Source of the DNA: Wuchereria bancrofti
Lineage: Eukaryota > Nematoda > Chromadorea > Rhabditida > Onchocercidae
Assembly: GCA_005281725.1 (NCBI GenBank)
Contig: SSBO01000008.1
Location: 3,238,335-3,266,139, forward strand
DNA: 27,805 nt
Reading direction: 5' to 3'
Shown: positions 1 through 11,354 of the stretch, piece after piece
How positions within the stretch are numbered: the stretch's first letter is position 1
Layout of the letters: every line of letters starts with the position of its first letter
The notes under the pieces: generated by a model
Databases searched by the model: none
Told to the model about the DNA's origin: nothing
What the model saw: only the letters and a program-made list of their open reading frames with translations
Translations under genes and position numbers: made by a program

Positions 1-440
1 AAATGAAAAACATCTTTAACGATGCCTCAATGAATGTTAGAGAATTCTTATCAAACAACAAAGAATTCAATTCTAAGATTCCCGAACAACATCGGGCAGA
101 AACCAATGAGTTTAAAAGGATTCTTGGTATCAATTGGAACTCAGATGAAGACATAATTCAAACAACCCTAAAACCTTGGAAGGATCAAGTACCAACAAAA
201 AGAACAATATTACAGTTCCTAGCTTCTCAATACGATCCCTTAGGATTCCTAGCCCCATGTACAATGCCGATAAAATTATTTCTTCTAAACCTTTGGAAAT
301 TCAGAAAGAAGAAACATAGGATAAAACAGCAATATCGAAGGATATAATGAACAAGAGGAACCATAGCTCAACGAACTAGAAGTGCAACAAAACAACAAAA
401 AACTCCCACCCACAAATCATCTAACTTTCTAGGTCGGGAG
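1..440 (+). mobile_element. BEL/Pao LTR retrotransposon pol remnant, internally deleted
   Basis: An open frame at 3-347 matches the Pao-type region that follows reverse transcriptase: a Trp-rich stretch, then a conserved TKR-x-I-L-x-x-L-A-S-x-Y-D-P-L-G-F-L-A-P block (about residues 65-84) and a K-L-F-L-L-N-L-W tail. This block is typical of BEL/Pao polyproteins between the polymerase and RNase H regions. The frame stops at 345-347. From 351 another open stretch (TRGTIAQRTRSATKQQ...) resembles the basic C-terminal tail of a BEL polyprotein and runs into the polypurine tract at 431-440. RNase H and integrase are absent, so most of pol downstream of this block has been deleted. The element starts left of the window. 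It is non-autonomous and surely dead. Family assignment rests on recalled motif similarity, not a search. Confidence 0.72.
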
Positions 441-865
441 TGTCGCGAATTTCAATATCGCGAAGCTAAATATATGTTAATACTGCTTAATATAGCAATC
501 CATTATAATTTCCTTTGCAATGCATCGCACTCGTTTAGCTGACCTTTGATCTTATAACAATCCTATGCTATGAGCATCCACCATTTAATGTCTATTGTAA
601 CCAATCACAGTTGCCACCCAATGTAAGTTCTTTGTGATATCCATGCAATCCCTTGCATTGTAACTATTGTTCATTGTAACCTATTGTTCAAGTAATTCAT
701 TATCATGTCTAAACGATTTATTCTTTGTAAAAATGTCTGATTATAAACCACTCCCACATCTTAACATATGTAATGCATCAGTTTTGTTGGATCTATCAAG
801 ATTGTACGGTCGCTTCTGTTAATAAAGCATTATTCTCTTCCTCTGTTACCCCACATATACTTACA
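431..865 (+). repeat. Probable 3' LTR of the BEL/Pao element with polypurine tract
   Basis: A purine-rich tract (AGGTCGGGAG, 431-440) is followed directly by TGTCGCGAA at 441. This is the arrangement expected at a polypurine tract/LTR boundary, and BEL-type LTRs commonly begin TGT. An AATAAA signal lies at 821-826 followed by a T/C-rich stretch, as expected for R/U5. The right end is uncertain: ACA-ending candidates lie at 853-855 and 863-865. No second LTR copy is visible in the window, so target-site duplications cannot be checked. Confidence 0.6.
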
Positions 866-1062
866 TCTTCATACAAAGAATCTCCCTGCAATCAACAACC
901 TCTCCCAAAATAATAAATTAAATTATCAAATCTTCCAACACAAATTTTGCTTCCACGACGTGAACAGCTTCAATCCAATATAATTAAAGAAGTATTCCGA
1001 TATAATTATTTGAAACATATCAAGAGACATTACGCTTTAAATTAAGTTTACGTGAAATATCT
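866..1062. other. Intergenic, no gene seen
   Basis: AT-rich spacer between the LTR and the 3' end of the receptor gene. It should contain the receptor's 3' UTR on the minus strand, but no clear AATAAA is seen there. Confidence 0.5.
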
Positions 1063-2914
1063 TTATCTAGTAACTTGCTTTGTAAGAATTAGGATAGGTT
1101 TAACTACATTAGTATTTAAAAGTAAGTGTAGATATATACGAGCACTTCCGTTGGTTAAGAAAAAAGCTGTTGGTAATGTATAATGATAAAAGACGGTATA
1201 GCAGCAGTAAAAAATGTCCATTGCAATTAAGCCTTCTTGACCAAAAACCTTTGCCGCTGGCAGAACATGGAATATTAGAATTCCAAATATTAATCCGCCA
1301 GAATTTAATCCTGCTTGAATTAGCATTGATCGTTCGTATTTGGCAGTTCTCAACGTACATGTTTTAGGTCCTGTTTTAACCGCAAATGTTTCTAAAATTT
1401 CATATTTAATTTGGAATGAATAATGAAGTAAGATGCAAAAGAAAAGTAAACTTTGGAAGTTTTTTGAATAAATTTAGAACAACCAAAAATTGTTTCCAAT
1501 ATAGTATGAAGATAAAAAACCTTCAAGTGCTATTTTGTTATAAAAGAAGAAAAAAACGGTCATTATAATCACCAACTTCGTGTTTCATTATTAACTGATA
1601 CAGAACGACGGCGTATATTGCAAATGATTGCTAAGTACATTATAATCATTGTAATGGCTAGAGATAGCAACAAAATAATAAGAAAACTGAAAACTGATCA
1701 GAACTAATTGATGGATTTTAATTAATCTCAGACGCATAATTGTGAAATTGAAATGATTGTGGTATTTTGCTGATTTCTTGTTACAGTTACAGGAAAAGTT
1801 TGAAACATCATTTTATTGCTTGAAGCAGTATGAAGTTTTGATGCTTCGTCAAATTATAATTGAATTATGAAATCCTGTGCTGTAAAAAATTAAAACGGTG
1901 CTTAAATCTAACTGTTTGAAAAATTTTCTGCCTGGGTGTTTTGTGCCATCTGTTAAGCACCGCAAGGTGGAAACTTCGAAATGTCTCGTACAGAAATAAA
2001 AGTCAGCAAATGAAGTAACTGAAAATTAAAACTTAATAACAGCCATAAATTTATAATTGCATTTATAAATACAGTAGTAAAATAGGAGCGGAATGTTGAA
2101 TTAAAGTGTCATCCCAAAAATTAGCAAAATCGCGACAAAGATGATAGTTGCCAAAATTGAACAATCGTCAGTCTTCATAAGCTTATGAGTGGAATAATCA
2201 TTTAAAACATTACGTAAAATTTAATATATCATACCAAAAGATATCAACCACACGAGAAGAAGTAAGAAATACAGCTTTGTTGATTGGAAAAATACGTTGC
2301 ACTTTGGTAAAACTATGACTACAAAGCGATTCAGCGTCAACAAAAATGAAAAATATACCATGACTACAGTTGAATATGCACGGACCTTGCAGAATGCATC
2401 ATTCATCCACGCAATGTAGGCTGACATTAAACAAAATAGTCTATCAAAATAAATTTAAAATGCTTGAGTGTAAGTCAAAATTCTCTAATAATATTATCAG
2501 TTAGATGATACCGTTTTATTCATCAAAAACAGGCTATTCTTTCATTCTTTTAAATCATATCAATAAATAATTATAAAAATAAATTAACTTACCATAATTT
2601 TCACTCAGTAACATTCCAGGCAACAGGATAATCACATATGGAATAAGGGTTACCAAATTAGAAATAACAATTTGGGATACAATAAAGATGAATGGACGAC
2701 CGTAGAGATTGTTTCGACTGTAGCACACAGTAGCCATTAGAAAATTGCTAATAATACCGTATGTCGCAGAGAAAAAAATTACCGTAGCTACTGTATATTT
2801 TATAATTATATGCTGCTCGTCCCTTATGTCAAATACATTTGTCGCATTTNCTTCATGGCAGTTTAGAGGCGATATTAGAAATAATGCAACAATAGAGTAA
2901 TAACGAACAATCAT
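1063..2914 (-). CDS. Nematode serpentine 7TM receptor (Srx-like), 5 exons
   Basis: Minus-strand exons 2914-2593, 2420-2235, 2018-1961, 1686-1577 and 1370-1063 join with matching phases (1,1,2,1) into 984 nt, about 327 aa. Exon 1 encodes a likely signal peptide (MIVRYYSIVALFLISPLNC), an NAT glycosylation site, then TM1 and TM2 (YGIISNFLMATVCY; FIFIVSQIVISNLV). Exon 2 holds the Cys before TM3, TM3 ending in LTLNRFVVIVLP (NRF at the DRY position) and TM4. Exon 3 gives a short extracellular loop with a Cys that could pair with the TM3 Cys. Exon 4 is TM5 plus a basic loop (ICNIRRR). Exon 5 is TM6, TM7 and a short tail. The family is chemosensory or peptide GPCRs of nematode serpentine type. Srx is my best guess from the LNRF-x-x-I-x-x-P motif; Srsx or a rhodopsin-like peptide receptor is possible. 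The ligand is unknown. Exon 3's donor (TTGCG/GTGCTT) is the weakest junction. Base 2850 is N, leaving one residue undefined. Confidence 0.72.
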
Positions 2915-4300
2915 GTTATCAGTGAATAATCTTTCTCGTTGTTTTGAATTTGGAAATTACTAGAATGTGCTTTAACTTAAGTTAATATTTTAAATGACGA
3001 AATGCAAACACTTTAATTATCATGAATTCTAGTTTCAATTTAAGAAATGAAATTACTAAATGGAAATGAAGAGGAATACAAAATTAAAAGCGAGAATTTA
3101 ACCACTAAATTAAGTTCTCAATTTTATGGTTGCTACAAATCACTACTTATTAACTTGAGATGATTACGGTCGTAACTGAATCTAAATATTGATTTTTAAG
3201 AAGATATAATATCTGAAGTTATCAAGGCTTGTTTTTTAGAAAAGCGAAAAAGCCGACTTTGATGCTGTAAGACTGAAGAAAATGAAGTTTTGCTGAAAGG
3301 TTATAAGCAATTTCTGAATTCCCTTGAAAATATCAACAAGGGAAAAGGGAAATTTCTAAAAATCACCGTGAAAAAAACTAATGGAAAAAAGGAAAACAAA
3401 TAGATCTTTGATATACTTAAGCATTCCGTGTGAGAACAATTCAGTATTAATATTAATTCAAGTTTTTATTAAAAGAAATAAATGCAATGTGAGAAAAATC
3501 AGTTATCAAAAATAGCTTGTTTTCCAAAAATTTATTCCTGGAATTCGATTTCGATATTTTATGTCATTTAAATTTTGATGCATTTTATTTGAAGCATCCT
3601 GCGAACAAGGACTGGTTATGGCTGCATACTGATGAGAATATTTTTGTGAAAAGATGAATGCGCAGAAGCGGGATATTTTGAGAGTGGAAAAATGATCGAT
3701 AAGTCATTTACCACATGATTTAACATGTTATGTTGTATGTTATTATGTTGTTATCGGTGGTTTCCATACAGTCAGTTGACAGTAATATCTGTATAAGGAA
3801 GTTTGATTCATTTATATCAAAATTTTCCGATTCATATTTCATTATAATGTACTAAAATTAGTTTTTGTTTTTCGAAAACCGGGAAATGTTCATATTAATG
3901 GAAAAAACCATATTCATTGTTAAAAATGAGATAATTGTTAAAATTCAAGTTTTATTGGCTTTCAGAGATTTCCTCCCATAATTCAACATTATGATTAAGC
4001 AACGATCATATGAAATCTAATCAGTTTTCATATCATATGTTTCCACATTTGACAATTACCAATGATAATGGGATGCTAATGATTTTTGATTATTCTCAAA
4101 GCAAAAACTTTTCGAAATTGAAAATAAGACTGTCGAAGTTGTTGCAAAAAAATGATTGCAAAAAAAAACAGTTTCAATCATGAAAAAATGTTTCTTTTTT
4201 AAATAAGAAACGAATTTTTTAGGCGAAAAATGAGTATAAACCTGGGAATTTCTTTAACTAATGTACTTCCTATTTTGTTGTACTGTAATGGAGTGAAGAA
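2915..4300. other. Intergenic, AT-rich, nothing recognised
   Basis: About 1.4 kb upstream of the receptor start. It should hold the receptor promoter, but I see no recognisable motif, repeat family or credible coding exon on either strand. Confidence 0.5.
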
Positions 4301-4315
4301 TTTTCAAAACATTTT

Positions 4316-4570
4316 TTGTTAGGACGATTGGTTTTAAGACGAAGACGAAAATCATTATCATCTCCCATCTGTATATCCATCATAGAGCGATTTATAAAAC
4401 GCATAAAAAAGAATAAGAAAGAACATAATCAATCATCTTACCGTTTGTTGATATTTCAGAACTGTTTTCTGATTCTGAAATATGAGTTGGCTGCCGAATT
4501 TTTATTTCCTGAACTATCAGATAACGAAGATAATTGTAAATTCACGTTAATATTAAACAAATTAAATTAA
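4316..4570 (+). CDS. Doubtful short ORF/exon, orientation unclear
   Basis: An 84-codon plus-strand frame follows an acceptor-like TTTTTTGTTAG. It has a very basic first half (LRRRRRKS, KRIKKNKK) and an acidic end (PELSDNEDN) and stops at 4570. The minus strand is equally suggestive: a frame reading IRQPTHISESENSSEISTNG ends at an ACG/GTAAGA donor near 4440, and a second frame from an ATG pair near 4380 reads MGDDNDFRLRLKTNR. The two minus pieces do not join in phase. Base composition is less AT-biased than its surroundings, which is the only reason to list it. I recognise no family on either strand. Confidence 0.18.
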   Translation: MLGRLVLRRRRKSLSSPICISIIERFIKRIKKNKKEHNQSSYRLLIFQNCFLILKYELAAEFLFPELSDNEDNCKFTLILNKLN

Positions 4571-6206
4571 ATTCTCACAAAATTATTTACAAAAGTTATT
4601 TTTATATAATTGCAAAATAAATAATATTGCGTTTCCGTATGAAGATAAATTAATTGTTCATAACTTTTAAAATAACAAATGACATCATTGATTGATCGAA
4701 AGTTTTATAAATAAAAAAAATTCCGATGTTGAAATATATTACAGAAAAAATTCCGGTGTATTCTAGTTTTTTTTTTTGGTGACTAAAATCGAAATCGTAT
4801 TAGCACGTGTAAGTTACACGTAAGAAATAACAGTTGTAGACATGAAATAAATCTACGAGTTACTTTAATTATTTCCAACACTTAATAATTAATTCTTGGT
4901 AATTGTTTCCTTAATTCTTGAGGCATTGGCATGATTTAAGTTTTAGGACATGATTTTTAATTTTAAGGCGTGATTTAAGGGATTTTTTGGCATTTAAGGC
5001 ATTTTTAAGCCATATCAGCAGGTTATTTCATTGTTTGCAAAGAATCTTTCTTCCGAGATTTCCCACCAAATATGAAACAATTGGCAAATGAGTTAACGAA
5101 GATAAAAGGAAATTTTTATACTTACTTATTCATTGAGAACTCAAAATTTACTGGTACTGTTTGACGAATATGTTCTGTTGAATTTCTCTTTCCTGCTTTG
5201 AACAGTGACTTTTGTTTTTTCGATATGAACTTAAGTATTAAAGAAGTAAAAATGCAGTGTAAAAATTTAAAATGCCATGTGTTTATACATTTACGAAGTC
5301 AATAAAATTTCTCGGATGATAGTTGAAAATCATTAGTTCCTACCTCGCTTATTTAATTTATGCTTACTTGTATTTTTTATTATTTTTAATTTAAAACTAA
5401 AATATTGAATCATGACGTCCTGCTTTCTTAATTTTCCTTTTCTGTGTTTTTCTGTGTTTCTGTGTTTTTTTTTTTTGTGTGATTTAATTTTTTTAATGTT
5501 TACTTCATGTTGCAAATATTTTTCTAATTTACACTTATTTTGTAATATTTAATGATTTCTTTCTTATTAATGCAATCTTTTTTCTTAATCACAAATGCAC
5601 AATTGCAGGTATTGAGCACAATTTCTTTTTCCAATGAAACTTTTTTTACTTCTTTGTTTGTTTACTCTTTTGCATTGAACAAATAGAATGAACGTCGAAA
5701 ATAATCGACTAACTATACAGAAAACCAGAAAACTTGTTGTAATTTCAGGTGGGCTGAAAATCAGCAAAGACATATGAAAAGAGAACTATTTCAAATTTTT
5801 ATAATCACTGTTAACTGAATTTGAATAATTTGGAATTGTTTTCTGGAGAAGACAAAAAGTGATATAGTAAAATGAATATCAATTTAATCTGTATGCATTT
5901 GCATAATGAAATTACAAAACCATTATCCAAGAGTAATTTAATACTAAACGATGTCAACTGACTGCTATGTTCGACTGAATTTCATTTTTCCGATTTGCTT
6001 ATTGAATTTTAATATACGATATTAGAGGCATGAGTGGTGTTGGAGTATGTCATCAGTTGTGTTTTATCTTCTGAATAAATGAAATATTCAAAATATACTG
6101 GAAACATTATCTAAATACTAATCTCTAATACCTTCTCAAAAATTATATTTGTTTTCCTGTAATTCAGTAGTAAGTATTTGTCAAAAGCCTTAATAGGTAT
6201 TATTAA
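4571..6206. other. Intergenic, AT-rich, nothing recognised
   Basis: Low-complexity DNA with several T-runs. Short frames here translate to Lys/Phe-rich low-complexity strings with no start context, splice support or domain. No repeat element was identified. Confidence 0.5.
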
Positions 6207-6443
6207 TTGCAAAAATTGCCGATGAGTACATCTAACAAAAACGGATGCTATGAAGAAATGATATCACGGATGTGTTTATTGTTTCACATCAGTTCTAATA
6301 TTCATACCAAATCTTTTTTATATCCTGAAATTAATCTATTCATATTATTTATCACTACAGTAGTAGTTGCTCTTCTACTGATAAAAAAAAGTTGCTTTCA
6401 AACATTTCTACTAAAAGTTAAATCAAATGTCACATTTCTATGA
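6207..6443 (+). CDS. Possible small single-TM protein, unrecognised
   Basis: A 78-codon frame; a second ATG six codons in (MSTSNKNGCYEEM) is an alternative start. The first half is polar with two Cys. The second half carries one strong hydrophobic segment (about residues 48-63, FILFITTVVVALLLI) followed by KK, giving the look of a single-pass membrane peptide. There is no family match I know, no clear splice sites and no obvious poly(A) signal. It may be chance in AT-rich DNA, where hydrophobic strings arise easily. Confidence 0.22.
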   Translation: MQKLPMSTSNKNGCYEEMISRMCLLFHISSNIHTKSFLYPEINLFILFITTVVVALLLIKKSCFQTFLLKVKSNVTFL

Positions 6444-7111
6444 TTTCTGAAATTTTATTTAAAAAAAAAAATAGTTATTTATAGTTGTTCAGTTTGTATT
6501 CTAAAAAATGAATGTATTATATTACAATTTTTAGTTTATTTCTCTTTGATATAGCAATTACAATTTTTAGACTCTGCTGATCACTTCATAGGATTAATCA
6601 GTAGTAACAAATTCAATATCCATAGCTGTTTACTTTTTTTTTATTTACAGATTTTAGCGTAAAACATTTGAACAGGTAAGTTTCGTCCCAAAAGAAAGAA
6701 GAAAATTTTTAAAAATAACATAAAACTGATGAATGATTTTCTGATGAAATTTTACTCATTTAGTTCGTTTTTTTTAATTTTGTGATAGAATAATAATTAA
6801 TTAAAGTTTATTTTCAATGTGTTACTGTTGTTGCAAAAAAAAAAAAAAAAAAATGTAGCATTGTCAAAGTAATACATTGAAGAGGTAAGAAGTATTTGTC
6901 AAAGTACTGCAATAAATGAATGACAAAAACAAAGTTACATTTGAACATCTAAAATAAATCAGTTAGAAAATGTTTAACTTATGTTGCCGAAATATTATAA
7001 ATGCAATTGATAATTTAATATCATGTTGATATAAAAAAACATTCTCAAATAATGAAAAGATTTTAAGATTTGCAATCTCTCTCTCTTCATTTTCTCTCTC
7101 AAAAACTCTTT
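6444..7111. other. Intergenic with poly(A) run; 3' UTR side of the UNC-122-like gene
   Basis: AT-rich spacer with a long A-run near 6836-6852. On the minus strand an ATTAAA-type poly(A) signal lies at 7014-7019, about 95 nt past the UNC-122-like stop codon. A CT-rich tract at about 7076-7100 reads as AG-rich in that transcript. Confidence 0.45.
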
Positions 7112-10100
7112 CTATTTAGCTCTCCAAGTGATTCTTGCTGGCAAAGTTAGCAAATATCCATGATCATAAATGTAAATTCGCTTATCATAAGGATTATATG
7201 ATATCATATTAGCATTTCGGTACAAATTAATCCAACGAATATTTGGTTTACGATATTTATTACGATAGAGATCATATGCAATTGCTATTTCACTTTTTAA
7301 GTCATATGAACTTCTTACCTGCAAAAAAAAGGTTTAAACGAAAAATGATAATTAATGGTTGTATTTTATTATCAAATTCTTCAGATATTAGCTTACCTTT
7401 CTTTCATTTTCAATGAAAATTCGTGAAAAAAAAAACAAGCAATTTTAATATACAATTTAAACAAACCAAATAGAGTACGCCACATACGACAAAACCATTC
7501 GCCACTTCAGTATGATTAATCAAAGTTAAATTCCAAGTTTCATAGATTGTTAAATTACTAATGTCTAATTTAGCCACTGATAAGTATTCTTCATCCTCAT
7601 AATGAAACAATACCCATAAAGCATTCTCATCTACAGCCAAATCGAAATAATTCATCGATAAGTTAAATAGGTACTAGAAAATTTTCACATTAAATTTCTC
7701 AAATTTTAAAAAACATTGTGAAAAAATTTTATAAAAAGTGAACTTTGAAAATTACTCATAGATTTCTTTTTGAAAGTTACTTACATTATTTCCTTTGTGC
7801 GCTGCATGCTTATCAATTAGCACTTCATTATAGTCTTTTGAACTTAGCTCATATTTGCCAATTTTAGGAGTGCCAGCACGATGGAAATATATTGAGCCGT
7901 TGAAAAATATCAAATTTGTTCCATCATACAGATAAGGCATATGATGTCTAAAATTTGAATTAAATCAATTAATTTCGTTATTTCTAACTTCTCTAAAATT
8001 TAATTTATTTTTGAGTAAGAAAAAATCTTTATTTTAAATTCTTTTTTGAAACTTTTCCAAGCAGCTCATAGCATTGAGTGTACAATTATATCAATATATT
8101 TTGGCTTAAAGTTAGTCAAAAAGTCAATGATTTTTTTTTTTTTTGTATTTTAACTTATTATTATTTCTTCTTCTTCTTATTATTATTGTATTGTATGGAT
8201 TCAAATATGAATCACAAAAAAAAGAAAAATGCTAACGTGACAAAAGTGCGTTGCCTTCGCATGTCACCTTCATCTAAATATTCCTCCACTGTATCACCTT
8301 GAAAATGTTTTGTCATCCAACGTTTCATCATATCCTTTAAATCGATTTCTTTGTTGTATTAAGAAAAAGTATATTTTAATTAGTATATATTTTAATTAGC
8401 CAATTATTTTTTTTAATATTTTAGTTAGCCAATGATATATTTAAAAAGTATGTTCGATTCATAGTAGGGGAAAAAAAAAATCAGAAAAGTCAATCAATAA
8501 ATTATTTCTTTCAATATTATCACTGTTTTACTTCGCGTGTCACCTTCGTCTAAATATTCCTCCACTGTATCACGTTGAAAATGTTTTGTAATATTGAAAT
8601 ACTTTTTTTTTGAAATATTTTTTTTTTTTTTTGAAAGCAAAATACTAGCATACTTTTCCATTTTGTGGATAAGCATCACGCATCCATGATCCGAAATAAG
8701 TATTAGAATGAGCATGAAATATTGGTTTACCAACATCATCCAAATAACAATCTATAACTAAAAATTTTTAAAATAGATAATGAAGTAAATATTGTAGTAC
8801 TAAAATGAGAAATTGCAATAATTTCAATGCTGAAAAGTTAAAAATTTTTTGCATAAAATAAAATTTACGCGCTGTTGCTCCTTCGATATACGGTATTTCA
8901 GTGCTAGTTGATAGAATATCTATATCAGATGATACTGTTATATTTGGTAGACAAATGCGAACACATTTGTCAATTTCCGGTATCGCATCGGTATCATTTA
9001 GAAGCATCTGTTAAAATAACATCTTACTTCTAAGACATAAGTTAATAATCTTACAATATTATCATTCATTTCTGGAAATTTTTTTTCAAATAAATTAAGA
9101 AATGAAAAAAAAAAAAAAAAAAAAAAAAAAGATAAATGATAGAACAAATTACCCTAACAAAATATGGTAATTGACGTTCAATGTATCGTGGTCCACCTTC
9201 ACTGTCAACTGTTATCTGTGTTGGACATTCCATTGGTTTAACTTTTGGACATTCCGTTTTACGAAGCATTTCAAAATTCTCAGCAACTGGACATTTTGGA
9301 CAAATTCCGGGCTTTCCGGGCATGCCAGGAGGTCCTACAATTTTGCAAATTTCAATTTTTTTTTTTTGCACTATTGTGAGGTATCAAGTATAATGCAAAT
9401 ATATATCGGATATCGGCAAGTAAATGCTTAAAAGTAGAAAAAATAATTACCTTGTGGACCCGGAGGTCCAGGTATTCCAATTAGACCTTCTCGTCCGGGT
9501 GGTCCAGGCTTTCCAGGACTCCTAGAAATTATGTAAATTTCACTGCTGTGAGTGAAACCTCATTGTTAGAATTTAATTCTTAAATGTAATATACCCAGGT
9601 AGCCCTGGTGGTCCAATTGGACCAGGTGGTCCACGTTCAGTGCCGGATCTTTCCGTACAATATTGATGTATTTCTAAGCATTTTTCAAGCAATTCGTGGA
9701 CCTGAAAAGCAAATTAATTTGCATATTTAAAAAAATTTTCTCTCAAAATTCAAAACGATAGAATTCTTTTTTTTTTTTTTTTGAATACCGATATTATAGG
9801 ATAAGTTAAAATCTAATGGAATTTAAATTTAAAAATGAATACATTTGATATGTTAAAGTTTATTCTGAAACCTTAATTTTTGACAATGAATGATGCATCA
9901 AAACTTCATCTTTTGATGCATTTAACAGAGTTTGAACGGATGGTAATGATCCAGTGGCACGTCGGTTACGTCTTGAAATTATTTCATCTTTTATTAACCA
10001 ACAATTTGTCTCCATCTTACCGATACGTGAGTAAATATCAGCAAATGCTAATAAAGTTAATAGCATGCAAATTGTCTGACAATATTCCAGGTAACGCACT

Positions 10101-10156
10101 TTTTTCAAATTCCTTTCATCATCCGACATTTTGCTGAAGCCTACAAAATTGTACAA
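7112..10156 (-). CDS. unc-122: UNC-122/gliomedin-like: type II TM, collagen repeats, olfactomedin domain
   Basis: Ten minus-strand exons join in phase: 10129-9872, 9701-9595, 9521-9451, 9334-9153, 9007-8869, 8751-8654, 8334-8237, 7947-7785, 7673-7467 and 7318-7112. They total 1530 nt, 509 aa from the ATG at 10129; an ATG at 10156 would add nine residues. The order is a short cytoplasmic N-terminus, a signal-anchor TM (about residues 17-33), a dibasic RRNRR site (53-57) suited to furin-type cleavage, about 15 Gly-X-Y triplets (about 110-155) and a Cys-rich linker. A roughly 255-residue olfactomedin domain follows, with HCYLDD, FGSWMRDAYP, YLYDGTN, YFDLAVDE, VVCGVLY and YNPYDKRIYIYDHGY. The two Cys (HCY, VCG) match the olfactomedin disulfide. 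C. elegans UNC-122 and vertebrate gliomedin share this architecture; UNC-122 acts at the neuromuscular junction and in coelomocytes. The C. elegans paralogue COF-2 is built alike, so the symbol is tentative. Splice junction 6/7 (TTTAAAG/GAT) is the least canonical. Confidence 0.88.
8531..8589 (-). pseudogene. Partial duplicate of exon 7 of the UNC-122-like gene, inside intron 6
   Basis: This 59-nt block matches 8255-8313, which is inside exon 7 (8334-8237), with three differences. It reads KHFQRDTVEEYLDEGDTR against KHFQGDTVEEYLDEGDMR in the real exon, so an olfactomedin Gly is Arg here. It has a GTAAAA donor-like site just downstream, but using it would leave phase 1 where exon 8 needs phase 2, and the acceptor side is an A/T homopolymer. 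Most likely a non-functional duplicated exon fragment; an alternatively spliced, frame-shifting exon is less likely. Confidence 0.75.
9105..9130 (+). repeat. Poly(A) run of 26 in intron
   Basis: Uninterrupted A-run in intron 4 of the UNC-122-like gene, about 20 nt downstream of exon 4's donor on the minus strand, where it reads as poly(U) in the transcript. Confidence 0.9.
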
Positions 10157-11354
10157 AAATTTTCCTTCATTTATTCCACTAATGAAATATGCTGCGAGAA
10201 GATTTTACATTCTAATTGATTTATAATTAATTATTGAAGTATTCATCAAACTACTAAGCTAGAATCAATCAATTAATTTATTTCTAAACAATTGCTTCTT
10301 TGACCTTTACCTGATAATCATTGTTGTATAGTAAAATGTAGAAGTAAGGAAGTTCATATAGCAGTTATTGAAAAAATAATGATAGATGTAACATAATACT
10401 AAGAGATAATGTTTATTTACCCATAATATAAACAATTTGATGTGAAATGAACTATTTCAATTCTAACGCTCTTACGTTTTCATTTCAACTATTAACTGTT
10501 AATGTATTATTTTAAAGTAAGCAAACAATAGATGGTAGTTGTTAATAAAAGTTCTTTCTTAGGGTAACGAAGAGCGAAATCTTTCGAATGATTTTGGATT
10601 ATTTATTTCATTTTTTTTTTTTTTAATACATAAATAAGACTTCCACTTCGTTTATCACTATCAGTGATTATCAGTATGGGACTTCATTTCTTCTTCGAAA
10701 CTTATTTCTTCTTACTTTTCATTCCTATTTTTAAACGGCTTTTGCTAGGCTTTTTTTCTGGATGAAAATTTCTAGTGTAATAAATACTTGAATTCCTAAT
10801 ATTTTCTCATTGATAATTAAATGTGTCACTGATAAATATTTATACACTTGAAAACAAAAACAAATGACAATGTTATGAAGTAATATTAAATTTCAAGGTG
10901 CTAATACTCTAAATCAAAAATTTATTCCAATAAAGCAAATAACCAACAACATAAGCATTAAGCAGTATGAATGATTTAGATATTTATACAATAACGAATA
11001 GGACTGAAATAATATCGTAGTTTAAAATTGAACTCAAAAATTAAAAAATACTTCCTTAACAAAATTCAAATTAAAAAAGGAAGGAAAAGTCTGCATAAAG
11101 AAGAAAGACATCAGAGTAACTGAGAATAAATGCAAATGAACCAGCAGTTTTAATTGAAAATGTACAGCAAATATTACGGTTTAGAATTTAGGAAAACAAT
11201 TTCTTTAATAATGTACTGAAATTTTTACTGAAAAAAAAAAAAAAAAAGAAAACGAGCTAATCTTGCGATATAAGAAAACTGTTATCAGTTTGTATATGAT
11301 GCTAATAGAGTTCATTTAAAATAGAACAAAAAACATATTTTTTTTCTTTTAAAA
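10157..11354. other. Intergenic: promoter side of UNC-122-like gene, 3' side of DUF273 gene
   Basis: 1.2 kb, AT-rich, with a T-run near 10612-10624 and an A-run near 11230-11246. It must contain the 5' region of the gene at 10129 and the 3' UTR of the gene ending at 11355. I see no credible exon on either strand and no clear AATAAA for the DUF273 gene. Confidence 0.5.

Noticed and set aside
2101..2200. Hydrophobic minus-strand frame (ILATIIFVAILLIFGM) as an extra receptor exon
   Set aside because: It has no usable donor before its stop and does not fit the phases; exons at 2018-1961 and 1686-1577 already supply the loop and TM5.
5333..5773. Two short minus-strand ORFs
   Set aside because: Lys-rich or Phe/Ser-rich low complexity without start context, splice sites or domains.
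9171..9431. Plus-strand ORFs across the collagen exons
   Set aside because: They are antisense shadows of Gly-X-Y and linker codons of the UNC-122-like gene; the minus strand has in-phase exons and domain motifs.
9880..10137. 85-codon plus-strand ORF
   Set aside because: Antisense of exon 1 of the UNC-122-like gene, with no splice or domain support.
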